10,551 nt of DNA from Sphingomonadaceae bacterium (GCA_947442095.1 CANEVG010000089.1:1-10551); one strand, 5' to 3'. Positions 1 through 6,637 are shown, counted from the stretch's first letter. Notes: generated by a model not told the origin, from the letters alone. A program made the numbers and translations.

Positions 1-230
1 CCACCGCCTTCGTCGGTCGGCGTGTCAGGCGCACCGTCCAGGGCTGGAGCAACCAGGGCTGTAGCAACGTGAGAATATGTCGCGTCAATATTCTGTCCTA
101 AAGCTGCCATTGCAGTGATGAATACCACACTGACCAAGGCGGCGATCGTAGCATACTCGATCCCCGTCGATCCTTTCCGACAGCGCCGTATTAATAAAAT
201 TCTTTGCGCGTATTTTGTAAATATTTGCAT
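1..230 (-). CDS. Flp/Fap-type pilin, N-terminal part (runs off left edge)
   Basis: Read on the minus strand from the ATG at 230-228, the frame stays open for 76 codons to the window edge. A short basic leader (MQIFTKYAQRILLIRRCRKG) is followed by STGIEYATIAALVSVV. This is the hallmark of Flp pilins of tight-adherence (tad) systems: a prepilin peptidase site after Gly20, with Glu and Tyr at +5 and +6, followed by a hydrophobic helix of about 20 residues. The family is small (about 55-80 aa). The tail seen here (ALVAPALDGAPDTPTDEGG) is acidic, Pro-rich and already at or beyond the usual length, so the stop is probably just outside. The product would be the structural subunit of a Tad pilus, cut and assembled at the inner membrane. 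No other tad gene is visible, so it may be an orphan pilin. The ribosome binding site is weak. Confidence 0.85.
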   Translation of the reverse strand, partial: MQIFTKYAQRILLIRRCRKGSTGIEYATIAALVSVVFITAMAALGQNIDATYSHVATALVAPALDGAPDTPTDEGG

Positions 231-312
231 TTCTGTGATCCAGCTTTCGAGACAGCCTAATTGGCCGCTTTATTGGCTGATGCCGTGATTTTTGATGAAT
301 ACTAATATTCGA

Positions 313-327
313 TTAAGTTTGATTTAG
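313..327. promoter_or_regulatory. Candidate CtrA box upstream of the Flp pilin gene
   Basis: The sequence TTAA-N7-TTAG (TTAAGTTTGATTTAG) lies 83 bases upstream of the pilin start codon, in an AT-rich stretch. It differs by one base from the CtrA consensus TTAA-N7-TTAA. CtrA is known to control pilin genes in Caulobacter. A nearby inverted repeat, GAATA-CTAA-TATTC (297-310), could be a second operator or promoter element. A single near-match in AT-rich DNA is weak evidence. Confidence 0.35.
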
Positions 328-378
328 CCAGAATGCTTTATGACTTGGTCAAATGCGCTAAGCAAAAGCGTGTATGCC

Positions 379-397
379 CGATGGGTCAAGCCCATCG
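379..397. repeat. Inverted repeat CGATGGG-TCAAG-CCCATCG
   Basis: This is a perfect 7-bp stem with a 5-base loop. A related motif, CCCATCGGG, recurs at 439-447 and is the reverse complement of CCCGATGGG at 377-385. These sites fall between the pilin promoter region and the IS66 remnant. They could be scar sequence from the truncation of the IS element or an operator. No function can be assigned. Confidence 0.45.
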
Positions 398-463
398 ATC
401 TCGCCGATAAGCTCACCATAGAATCCTGGCGCATAATGCCCATCGGGTTGCGTCATTCGGTGC

Positions 464-622
464 ACATGGGCCCGCATCGCATCCATCATCGAAACCTCTA
501 AGCTCAACGGTGTCGAGCTATATGCCTATCTGAGCGACACACCCACCGCCGTCGCCAACGGGCATCCCAAATCGTGCACTGATGACCTCATGCCATGGAC
601 ATACCCGAAGATCTCAAGCTGA
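464..622 (+). pseudogene. IS66-family transposase (TnpC), C-terminal remnant
   Basis: In the frame ending at the TGA of 620-622 the translation reads TWARIASIIETSKLNGVELY, then AYLSDTPTAVANGHP, then DDLMPWTYPK. IS66 TnpC proteins characteristically end in a segment of the form WAxIASLIETCKLNGVDPxAYL, then TRIxNGHPxxxIDDLLPW. The match covers about 50 residues of a protein that is usually about 500 aa. Upstream of about 464 the similarity stops: the expected segment with the Ala-Gly-Ser-Asp and Gly-rich residues is not readable in any frame. The gene is therefore truncated and not functional. It is followed within 30 bases by what looks like the element's terminal repeat. Confidence 0.8.
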
Positions 623-640
623 CAGCACAAACGGAGACCA

Positions 641-652
641 CGCACCGCTTAC
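641..652 (+). repeat. Putative right terminal inverted repeat of the IS66 remnant
   Basis: The sequence CGCACCGCTTAC lies 18 bases after the transposase stop codon. Read inward it is GTAAGCGGTGCG, and IS66-family elements characteristically start and end with GTAA. Position and sequence both fit the outer end of the element. The left partner is not in this window, so the 8-bp target duplication cannot be checked. Confidence 0.55.
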
Positions 653-1194
653 CCTGCAGCAAGCGCCGAAAAGGCCCCTGTCCGATCTGAACCAGTCACG
701 CGGTGATCATGTTGGTAGGGGCGACCGGTTGGGCACAAGTCAATTCTGGTTGGCCAGCGCACCGGCTCTCGCCCCGAAAAAATGGCGCATTCCCTTGCTT
801 CGTCTCAGGATTCAATTGAAACTGATTTGCTGTTAGGCTGCGGATTGGATTTGAATGAGAAGCTGCCATCATCGAAGAGGCGCGGAAATGCTGGCTTTGG
901 GGCTGCGAATTGTCGCGTAGGGTGTGCCGGTCAAGCCGGTTTCAAAATGCATCGTCGGCATCGAATTTGGCGGGCGAATTTCAGCACCGTGTTTTGCTTG
1001 AAATACCAGGGGAATTCAGCGCCGGAAGCGGCATTCGAGCGACCACGATTTGGCCAGGTTCGCGATAGAAATTGTTAGCCAAAGGCATGGTTTGTTCCCG
1101 ATTGGGGACCAAATAGCCATCATCAACACCGCCACTATCGCGATTGATGAAGATGTAATGACATTCAGTTCGTCCGCGTCTAAAGGGCGCGTCA
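653..1194. other. 542-base stretch without a recognisable gene
   Basis: Short open frames exist on both strands (for example 782-1078 plus), but none resembles a protein family I know and none has a convincing ribosome binding site. The region probably holds the promoter of the copper operon near its right end. Candidate elements there are the palindrome ATCGCGAT (1137-1144) and AATGACATT (near 1157-1165). It also holds one diverged copy of a repeat found next to recombinase A. The rest looks like decayed mobile-element DNA. Confidence 0.5.
1104..1124 (+). repeat. Diverged distant copy of the recombinase-proximal repeat
   Basis: GGGGACCAAATAGCC here matches GGGGACCAGATGGCC at 9816-9830 with two mismatches in 15. 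The similarity continues into the following bases (ATCATC against ATCACC), giving about 18 matches in 21. The orientation is the same as in the right-hand copies. A possible further degenerate copy (GACCACGATTTGGCC) starts at 1041, 66 bases before the matching GACC at 1107. The two outer right-hand copies are also 66 bases apart. Confidence 0.5.
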
Positions 1195-1599
1195 ATGTAC
1201 CTCATGCGCGCCCTTCTCTTGCGACATCGCGCCTTGGCCCTGTTGGTGGTCATGGCCGCACTGTGCATGAAGATTGTGGTGCCCACGGGCTTCATGATTG
1301 GCCAGAACTCCAAGGTTCTGACCGTCCAAATCTGCAACGAGGCCATCGGCAATCATGCATGGAAGCAGATCGTCATTCCGATGAAGGAAAGTGGTGGCGA
1401 CTCGGACCACAAGCAGGGCAAAGTTGATTGCCCGTTCGCGTCGCTTTCAATGGCTTCGATGACTGGCGCCGATCCTGCGCTTCTGGCGCTGGCGCTTGCC
1501 TTCATCCTGGCACTGGGCTTTGCGCCTGCCCGGACTTCCCTTCCCAAGCGCGTATCCTACCTTCGTCCGCCATTGCGCGGACCACCGGCTCTCGCCTGA
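1195..1599 (+). CDS. DUF2946-like small membrane protein, first gene of the copper operon
   Basis: This 134-residue protein has an N-terminal hydrophobic segment (about residues 12-35, containing LCMK and VPTGFM) and a second one (about 93-112). Between them are scattered Cys and Met residues, including VQIC and DCPFASLSM. The layout and the Cys-Pro motif fit the DUF2946 family, small membrane proteins often found with copper genes; their biochemical role is not established. The C-terminal end (YLRPPLRGPPALA) recalls sphingomonad homologues. An AAAGGG-type ribosome binding site lies about 8 bases before the ATG at 1195. A second ATG at 1204 (MRALL) is an alternative start. The gene heads a run of seven co-directional genes ending with a PfpI-like enzyme, and a role in copper handling is inferred from that context. 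The family call is by eye only. Confidence 0.75.
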   Translation: MYLMRALLLRHRALALLVVMAALCMKIVVPTGFMIGQNSKVLTVQICNEAIGNHAWKQIVIPMKESGGDSDHKQGKVDCPFASLSMASMTGADPALLALALAFILALGFAPARTSLPKRVSYLRPPLRGPPALA

Positions 1600-1618
1600 C
1601 AATCTGAACTGATTTGTC

Positions 1619-1632
1619 GGACCGGCCGGTCC
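1619..1632. repeat. 14-bp perfect palindrome GGACCGGCCGGTCC
   Basis: It sits in the 78-base gap between the first and second genes of the operon. A second small hairpin (CCGGC-ATA-GCCGG) and a short TATTTT tract lie just downstream. It could be a dyad operator, a partial terminator that lowers downstream expression, or an mRNA-processing structure. There is no long T run directly after it. Confidence 0.4.
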
Positions 1633-1677
1633 TGCGCCTATTTTGCGCGTGCACCGGCATAGCCGGAGCATATTTCC

Positions 1678-2208
1678 ATGTACGAACTGTTGTGCCGTTC
1701 ATCCGAACGGCCTTGGGCACCCCAGCCTGAAAACCTGGAGTCGTCGCCCGACCGGGGCAATTCAAAGCCCATCATCCTGCACATGCAGGAGAACCGCTCA
1801 CACCTGACGCAAGAAGCGCGGGCGTGTTTCAGCGTCATCGCCCTGCTGTTCATGGTGACCAGCATCGGGCCGGCATTTTACGGCCAGTTGCTCGTCCCTG
1901 CCTTATCGATCCTTGCGATGGCGGGACTGACTTTTGCACTCGAACGGCATGGCAAGTCCAGGCCAGCCAGCGAAACGCTCGAACTTGCCGAGGGCAAAGT
2001 GCGGCATCGTGACAGCGCCGGACAGCAGATCGAACTGCCCGCCTTCTGGATGAGGCTTGCCGCCGAAGGACGTAGTCCATCCGATCTGCGCCTATTTTTG
2101 CGGGGCCGAGACGGCTCGATTGAATTCGGGCGCTGCCTCAGCCTCGACGAGCGTCGCGCCGTTGCTCCGCTGGTGGCGGCAGCCCTTGCGCAGACGCGGA
2201 GGTGTTGA
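1678..2208 (+). CDS. DUF2244-like integral membrane protein
   Basis: The 176-residue product has a polar N-terminus and a hydrophobic double-span region (about residues 50-87, ACFSVIALLFMVTSIGPAFY onwards). A soluble C-terminal half follows, ending in GRDGSIEFGRCLSLDERRAV and AAALAQTRR. This pattern of two adjacent membrane spans, a short domain with an 'IEFGRxLxxxER' motif, and a terminal 'aaaL' helix is typical of DUF2244 proteins, which are uncharacterised and about 160 aa long. The ATG at 1678 is preceded by GGAG at about 9 bases. An internal Met (MQENRSHLTQEA, residue 36) would give a shorter form closer to the family core, so the first 35 residues are doubtful. The position between a DUF2946-like gene and PCuAC/SCO genes suggests a role in copper delivery or oxidase assembly, by context only. 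Confidence 0.72.
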   Translation: MYELLCRSSERPWAPQPENLESSPDRGNSKPIILHMQENRSHLTQEARACFSVIALLFMVTSIGPAFYGQLLVPALSILAMAGLTFALERHGKSRPASETLELAEGKVRHRDSAGQQIELPAFWMRLAAEGRSPSDLRLFLRGRDGSIEFGRCLSLDERRAVAPLVAAALAQTRRC

Positions 2209-2211
2209 ACC

Positions 2212-2409
2212 ATGGGCATCCTTTTCGTTTCCGATGAACGCCACCGCCAGTTGCAACATTTCCGCCGTCGCACCTGGGTGCTGATCGCCCTGTGCATTTT
2301 TGCACGAGGGGCTGACGCGGCGTTCGGCCTCGGCCTGATCGAACCCACCCAACAAGTCGCGGCACAGGAAGTTTCAACCTGCTCCGCCGAGACGGAGTTT
2401 CCAATATGA
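2212..2409 (+). CDS. Small hypothetical membrane protein (65 aa)
   Basis: I do not recognise this protein. It starts 3 bases after the preceding stop codon, and its TGA overlaps the next gene's ATG (ATGA at 2406-2409), so it is probably translationally coupled on both sides. It has a basic N-terminus (ERHRQLQHFRRR), one hydrophobic stretch (TWVLIALCIFARGADAAFGL, residues 21-40), and a polar tail with one Cys. A type II single-span inner-membrane mini-protein is one reading. A degenerate signal peptide with cleavage near ADA-A is another. The conserved packing favours a real gene. The function is unknown, and any link to copper insertion is inference from the operon. Confidence 0.6.
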   Translation: MGILFVSDERHRQLQHFRRRTWVLIALCIFARGADAAFGLGLIEPTQQVAAQEVSTCSAETEFPI

Positions 2410-2897
2410 TCGGCATTTCTCCCAAGGCGCTGGCGCTTGGCGCCATCGTTAGCCTCACGGCAAGCGCGGCCATGGCCCATGGCTATCGCTCCGGCGCGCT
2501 TTCCATCCAGCATCCCTGGTCGCGCGAAACCGCCGTGGGACAGGCCGTCGGAGGCGGTTTCCTGACCATCACCAACAGCGGCGATCGCGAAGACCGCCTC
2601 ATTTCCGGCACCACTCCTGTTGCCGCCGAAGTTCAGCTTCACACGATGACGATGGACGGCGGCGTGATGCGCATGCGGCAAGTGACCGGTGGCATTGTCG
2701 TCCCGACCAAGGGCTCGGTCGAGCTTAAGCCCGGCGGCTATCACATAATGTTTATGGGTTTGCGGCGGCAACTACGGCAGGGCGAACGCTTCCCGGTGAC
2801 GCTCCGCTTCCAGCGCGCGAGAAGCGTGACTGTGCAATTCGCGGTACAGCCAGTGACGTCGACCGGCCCAATGGAAAGCAGCCATGCCGGACACTGA
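2406..2897 (+). CDS. PCuAC-family periplasmic copper chaperone
   Basis: This 163-residue protein has a signal peptide (cleavage likely after AMA, residue 24) and a compact beta-rich domain. The PCuAC Cu(I) motif H-x10-M-x21/22-H-x-M is intact: His79, Met90, then His113 and Met115 in the segment PGGYHIMFMGL. The Met/His-containing C-terminal tail (MESSHAGH) is also common in the family and may bind Cu(II). PCuAC proteins bind copper in the periplasm and pass it to SCO and to the CuA centre of cytochrome c oxidase. The SCO gene begins inside the last 14 bases of this one, as in many proteobacterial PCuAC-SCO pairs. The start at 2406 is favoured by the 4-base overlap with the upstream mini-gene and by the immediate signal sequence. 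Confidence 0.92.
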   Translation: MIGISPKALALGAIVSLTASAAMAHGYRSGALSIQHPWSRETAVGQAVGGGFLTITNSGDREDRLISGTTPVAAEVQLHTMTMDGGVMRMRQVTGGIVVPTKGSVELKPGGYHIMFMGLRRQLRQGERFPVTLRFQRARSVTVQFAVQPVTSTGPMESSHAGH

Positions 2898-3513
2898 GCA
2901 GAACGCACCTCGTTCAGGCCTTGCCCGCCTGCGCACGGCTCTCTGGCTTGTCCTCGCCGTGGCCACACTGGTCGGCATCGCTGTGGTCTATGACCGTGGC
3001 CATCCGGTGGGTGATCCCTCCAGTGGCTATGCAAGTGCCTTCGGCGGTCCGTTCAACCTGACAGCGCCGGACGGCTCGACCGTCACGGAGAAGGTGCTGG
3101 CGGGCAAGCCCTACGCGATCTTCTTCGGCTTCACCCGCTGTCCCGATGTTTGCCCGACCAGCCTCGCTCGCATGGCGCGGCTGAGAAAGCAGCTTGGGCC
3201 GGATGGCATGAAGTTCGCCATCGTCTTCGTCTCGGTCGATCCGGGTCACGACAAGCCGGCTGACCTTGGCAACTATGTGGCGCTGTTCGGCACGCCGATT
3301 ATCGGCCTGACCGGGACCGATGCCCAGCTTGAGCAGATCAAGAAGGGCTACGGTGTCTACTCGGCCAAGGTGACGCAGCCGGGCGGCGACTACACCATCG
3401 ACCATACCGCCGCGATCTACCTGATGACCGCCAACGGCGAGTTCTCCGGCACCATCGACCACCAGGAATCCGACGCGACCGCGCTTGAGAAACTCAAGCG
3501 CCTGATCGCGTGA
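2884..3513 (+). CDS. SCO1/SenC-family copper chaperone / thiol protein
   Basis: The 209-residue product has a single N-terminal membrane anchor (about residues 18-36) and a thioredoxin-like domain in the periplasm. The SCO metal site is complete: CxxxC with Cys86 and Cys90 in GFTRCPDVCPTSL, and the distal His174 in YTIDHTAAIYLM. The VSVDP strand is also present. SCO proteins bind Cu(I)/Cu(II) and help form the CuA site of cytochrome c oxidase subunit II, or keep its cysteines reduced. The gene overlaps the PCuAC gene by 14 bases, so the two are made together. The length is normal for the family (about 200 aa). No oxidase genes lie in the window, so the client protein would be encoded elsewhere. 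Confidence 0.93.
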   Translation: MPDTEQNAPRSGLARLRTALWLVLAVATLVGIAVVYDRGHPVGDPSSGYASAFGGPFNLTAPDGSTVTEKVLAGKPYAIFFGFTRCPDVCPTSLARMARLRKQLGPDGMKFAIVFVSVDPGHDKPADLGNYVALFGTPIIGLTGTDAQLEQIKKGYGVYSAKVTQPGGDYTIDHTAAIYLMTANGEFSGTIDHQESDATALEKLKRLIA

Positions 3514-3542
3514 AGCTATCCAGAATTGAACAGGGGACTAAC

Positions 3543-5627
3543 ATGAAGACTTCGATTATCGCACTTGCTGGCGCCCTTGCCGGCACTTCACCGGCCTTGG
3601 CCCAGGACGGACCACAGTCTGCGGGATGGACCCCCGAGATTGTCGTCACCGGCGTGCGGGATGGTTACGACGTGCCCGCCGCAACCTCGGCCACAAGGGT
3701 CGCCACTCCCGTCGAGAAGATCCCGCAGTCGATCCAGTCGCTGACGCGTCAACTGATCGAGGACCAGGACCTCCAGAACCTGACCGATGCGCTGGTCAAC
3801 GTCTCCGGCGTGGTCCCGACCAGCCAGGCCCAGGCTGTGCTGCAACCCACACTCGTTCGCGGGTTCAAGGTCAATTATTTCGTCGACGGCATTCCGACCT
3901 ATCAGCTGCCCGAGGGCGCGGCCGACCCCGCCACCCTGGTCTTCGTCGATCGCGTTGAAGTGGCCAAGGGGCCAACTGCCACGCTGTTTGGCGGCGGCGC
4001 TGGTGCACCGCTGTCAGGGCTGGTCAACCTTGTCACTCGCGACCCTTCGCCAGCCAAGTTATCGGCCAGCCTCAGCCTGCGCGCAGGCAGCTTCAACACC
4101 TGGGGCGGCGATGCAGACATCAATCTGCCGCTCGGCGAAGCTGCCGCGTTTCGCGTGTCGGGCATGGTCGAGAGTGCAGACAGCTTCATCGATTTTGTGA
4201 CCATGGATCGTTTCGCGGTGTTTCCGAGCTTGCTGGTCAAGCTTGGGCCGGACACCCGGCTTGTCGTCCGCGGTCGCTATAACAAGATCGAGCAGACCGA
4301 ATACGCCGGACTGCCGGTCGAGCTGGTCAGGCCCAACCTGTTGATCGACCGCAATGTCTTCGCTGGTGCCCGCGATGCGCCGCGCACATCTGTCGAGAAC
4401 AAGGCCATCACGGGGACCCTGACCCACAGCTTCTCGGATCGCGTGCAGGCGGAATTGTCGGTCAACCGCACGCTCAACACCTTCGATGAATGGGCAACGT
4501 TCCCCTACGGTCAGATCGCCGGCACGGTCTACAACTTCGGCAGCGCTCGTCTGCCGTCCGATACCCAAAAGACCTTCGTGACAGGATCGCTCACTGCCAA
4601 GTTTGGTGACGACGGCTTCCGTCAGACATTGCTGGTGGGCGTAGATTACGACAACACCGACTACTACGCCCGGCTAGATTTCAATACGGCTTGGGGAACC
4701 GTCGATTTCGCCAACCCACTCGCAGCGCCGTCGTTCGGTGCACCGCCGCCGATCTTCTACGATCAGACCGATCGCCTGAAGAGCATCGCGGTCTTCGCAC
4801 AAGATCAGATCAGCATTGGCGACCGGCTCGATCTGACCCTCGGGTTGCGCTGGACGAGCCTCAAGATCGCAAGCGATCTTGGTCTGTTCGGTGCCACGCA
4901 GGAGACATCGAGCAAGGTCACCCCCCGCGCTGGCCTGACCTATCGGGTGGTAGACGGTGTCTCCCTGTTTGCGGGCTATTCTGAAGGCTTCCAAGGGGTG
5001 GTCGGCGGCGCATTCTACGGCCTCACGCCCAAGCCCGAGACCTCGCAGGCTTGGGAAGGCGGCATCAAGTTCAATGCCCCGGTCAAGGGCCTGACCGGCA
5101 CCGCCGCCCTGTACCAGGTCACGCGCCAGAACGTGCTGACCGCGATCCCCAACACCTTCTTCTACAGCCAGGACGGCGAACAACGCGCGCGGGGGGCCGA
5201 GTTGGACCTGATTTATGAGCCGGTGCCCGCGCTCTCGATCCTGTTCAACTATGCCTACACCGATGCCAAGGTCACCAAGGCAACCACGATCCCGGTCGGC
5301 AACCGCCTGCGCGCGGTGCCGGAACATTCGGCGCGTCTCGCCGGCCGGTACCGGGTCCGCAACGGCGCGCTCAAGGGGCTGGAAGCCGGGGCCGGGATCA
5401 CCATCGTCTCCGAGCGCGAGCTGACCCTGCCCAACACCACTGCGATCGGCGGATCGACGCTGGTCGATGCCCAGGCGTCCTATGACCTGGGGCCGGTCAA
5501 GCTTGGCCTCTCGGTCGTCAACCTGCTCGGGTCCAAGGCCTTCGCGCCCTACCAGTATCTGGGCGGCGCCTACGTCACACCCGTCCAACCCCGCTCCGCC
5601 TTCGTTACCCTGCGCGCCGGCTTCTGA
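3543..5627 (+). CDS. TonB-dependent outer-membrane receptor (siderophore-receptor type)
   Basis: The 694-residue protein has a signal peptide (MKTSIIALAGALAGTSPALA, cleavage before Gln21) and a TonB box, EIVVTG, at residues 32-37. The plug domain (about 50-165) includes IPQSIQSLT, a VDGIP element and VEVAKGPTATLFG. The rest is a 22-strand-type beta barrel ending in the C-terminal aromatic motif (FVTLRAGF). There is no N-terminal STN signalling domain, so it is a transporter, not a transducer. The start at 3543 follows an AGGGGA ribosome binding site; the in-frame ATG at 3510 would add 11 residues ahead of the signal peptide and is less likely. The plug resembles ferric-siderophore receptors more than the known copper receptors OprC/NosA, yet the gene sits 29 bases after SCO. 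I infer that it imports a metal chelate, plausibly of copper. The substrate is not known. Confidence 0.92.
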   Translation: MKTSIIALAGALAGTSPALAQDGPQSAGWTPEIVVTGVRDGYDVPAATSATRVATPVEKIPQSIQSLTRQLIEDQDLQNLTDALVNVSGVVPTSQAQAVLQPTLVRGFKVNYFVDGIPTYQLPEGAADPATLVFVDRVEVAKGPTATLFGGGAGAPLSGLVNLVTRDPSPAKLSASLSLRAGSFNTWGGDADINLPLGEAAAFRVSGMVESADSFIDFVTMDRFAVFPSLLVKLGPDTRLVVRGRYNKIEQTEYAGLPVELVRPNLLIDRNVFAGARDAPRTSVENKAITGTLTHSFSDRVQAELSVNRTLNTFDEWATFPYGQIAGTVYNFGSARLPSDTQKTFVTGSLTAKFGDDGFRQTLLVGVDYDNTDYYARLDFNTAWGTVDFANPLAAPSFGAPPPIFYDQTDRLKSIAVFAQDQISIGDRLDLTLGLRWTSLKIASDLGLFGATQETSSKVTPRAGLTYRVVDGVSLFAGYSEGFQGVVGGAFYGLTPKPETSQAWEGGIKFNAPVKGLTGTAALYQVTRQNVLTAIPNTFFYSQDGEQRARGAELDLIYEPVPALSILFNYAYTDAKVTKATTIPVGNRLRAVPEHSARLAGRYRVRNGALKGLEAGAGITIVSERELTLPNTTAIGGSTLVDAQASYDLGPVKLGLSVVNLLGSKAFAPYQYLGGAYVTPVQPRSAFVTLRAGF

Positions 5628-5640
5628 GGAGACCACGACC

Positions 5641-6522
5641 ATGACCACCAACCGTCGCACGATCCTGCAAGGGATCACCGGGGCTGCCATTCTTGCGCCC
5701 TATCTTGCCCTCGAGCAGGCCATGGCGGCACAGGCGGCCACGGGCACAACCGCCGCGCCCGCCAACCCCAGCCCGGCCGAGCAGAAGGCCATGGCGGACC
5801 AGCATATGGAAGCCATGAGCCGGGTGCTCGGGCCCGGGCTGTGGGGCCAGGAGCAGATCGCCATGCTGATCTACCCCAAGTTCACGGCGCTCGACCTCGT
5901 GGGCCCGCACTACTTCTTCGCTTGTCTGTTCGGCGCGAAGGTCCATCTCGTCACCACAGAGAAGGATCTTTCGCCGGTCATTTCGGACCTGGGCCTGGCG
6001 ATCACGCCCACCGTGACCATGGCTGACGCCCCCAAGGACCTCGACGTGTTGTTCATGCCCGGCGGCACCGAGGGGACGTTGTCGGTCATGGGCCGCACTG
6101 ACACGATGGCGTGGGTCAAGGATCGAGCCTCCCGCGCCAAACACATCACCAGTGTCTGCACCGGCTCAATGATCCTCGCGAAGGCGGGCCTGCTCAAGGG
6201 CAAGAAGGCCACTTCGCATTGGGCAGTCCGCGAAGCCCTGGCCGAATTCGGGGCCACCCCGGTCGAACAGCGGGTGGTTCAAGACGGCAATGTCCTGACC
6301 GGCGCTGGTGTTTCGGCTGGGCTCGATTTTGCAATCGCCCTAGTCGAACAACTGCGTGGGCGAGCCTATGCCGAAGCACTCGTCCTGCAGGGTGAATACG
6401 CCCCCGATCCGTCAATCAAGGGCGGTACACTTGCCACCACGCCAGAACCCGTCGGCAAGATGATGCATGACATGTTCGCGCCGCTTAGCGGGCAGTTTAG
6501 CGCAATGGCTAAGGGGTTTTGA
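5641..6522 (+). CDS. Tat-exported DJ-1/PfpI protein, isonitrile hydratase-like
   Basis: The 293-residue protein begins with a twin-arginine signal (NRRTILQGITGAAILAPYLA, likely cut after AMA near residue 29). A linker rich in Ala and Pro follows, then a DJ-1/PfpI domain from about residue 72. The nucleophile elbow is SVCTGSMILAKAGLL (Cys173-Thr174), and FTALDLVGP supplies Asp85. This Asp and Cys-Thr pair with similar spacing, plus the flanking segments TSHW and GEYAPDP, matches the isonitrile hydratase (InhA) branch, which converts isonitriles to N-formamides. InhA itself is cytoplasmic, so the Tat signal is unusual. The start at 5641 follows GAGGAG at about 8 bases and lies 13 bases after the receptor stop. 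The gene is the last of the operon. The activity is inferred from motifs; other PfpI-like hydrolase or chaperone roles are possible. Confidence 0.85.
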   Translation: MTTNRRTILQGITGAAILAPYLALEQAMAAQAATGTTAAPANPSPAEQKAMADQHMEAMSRVLGPGLWGQEQIAMLIYPKFTALDLVGPHYFFACLFGAKVHLVTTEKDLSPVISDLGLAITPTVTMADAPKDLDVLFMPGGTEGTLSVMGRTDTMAWVKDRASRAKHITSVCTGSMILAKAGLLKGKKATSHWAVREALAEFGATPVEQRVVQDGNVLTGAGVSAGLDFAIALVEQLRGRAYAEALVLQGEYAPDPSIKGGTLATTPEPVGKMMHDMFAPLSGQFSAMAKGF

Positions 6523-6531
6523 ACCTGGACG

Positions 6532-6560
6532 GGGGCGATGCTGCGCCTGTGCATCGCCCC
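6532..6560 (+). terminator. Hairpin after the copper operon (no U tract)
   Basis: A perfect 10-bp stem, GGGGCGATGC / GCATCGCCCC, with a 9-base loop starts 10 bases after the stop codon of the PfpI-like gene. It is not followed by a T run, so it is not a textbook intrinsic terminator. It may still stabilise the mRNA 3' end or assist termination between the two converging operons. A second hairpin, AGCGCGG-CAAAC-CCGCGCT, follows at 6571-6589. Confidence 0.55.
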
Positions 6561-6637
6561 AGCTATCCGAAGCGCGGCAAACCCGCGCTCCAGTCGGCTA
6601 CGGCTCCACAGTTTATGTGAAAGCCAAATGGGGACGT

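Noticed and set aside
582..1078. Two overlapping open frames on the plus strand (84 and 98 residues)
   Set aside because: No family resemblance, no convincing ribosome binding sites, low-complexity polar composition, and the first begins inside the IS66 remnant.
1878..2771. 297-residue open frame on the minus strand
   Set aside because: It lies antisense to the DUF2244-like, mini-protein and PCuAC genes, whose motifs are clear. It reads as Arg/Ala-rich shadow sequence.
3510..3542. Earlier ATG for the TonB receptor at 3510
   Set aside because: It overlaps the end of SCO and places 11 polar residues before a clean signal peptide. The ATG at 3543 has an AGGGGA site at normal spacing.
5467..5640. 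Upstream extension of the DJ-1/PfpI gene to an ATG at 5467
   Set aside because: It would overlap the receptor's C-terminus in another frame and bury the Tat signal. The ATG at 5641 has a good GAGGAG site and puts the twin-arginine motif at the N-terminus.
4674..5690. 338-residue open frame on the minus strand
   Set aside because: It is antisense to the TonB receptor barrel. It has no domain features and is a typical shadow in GC-rich DNA.
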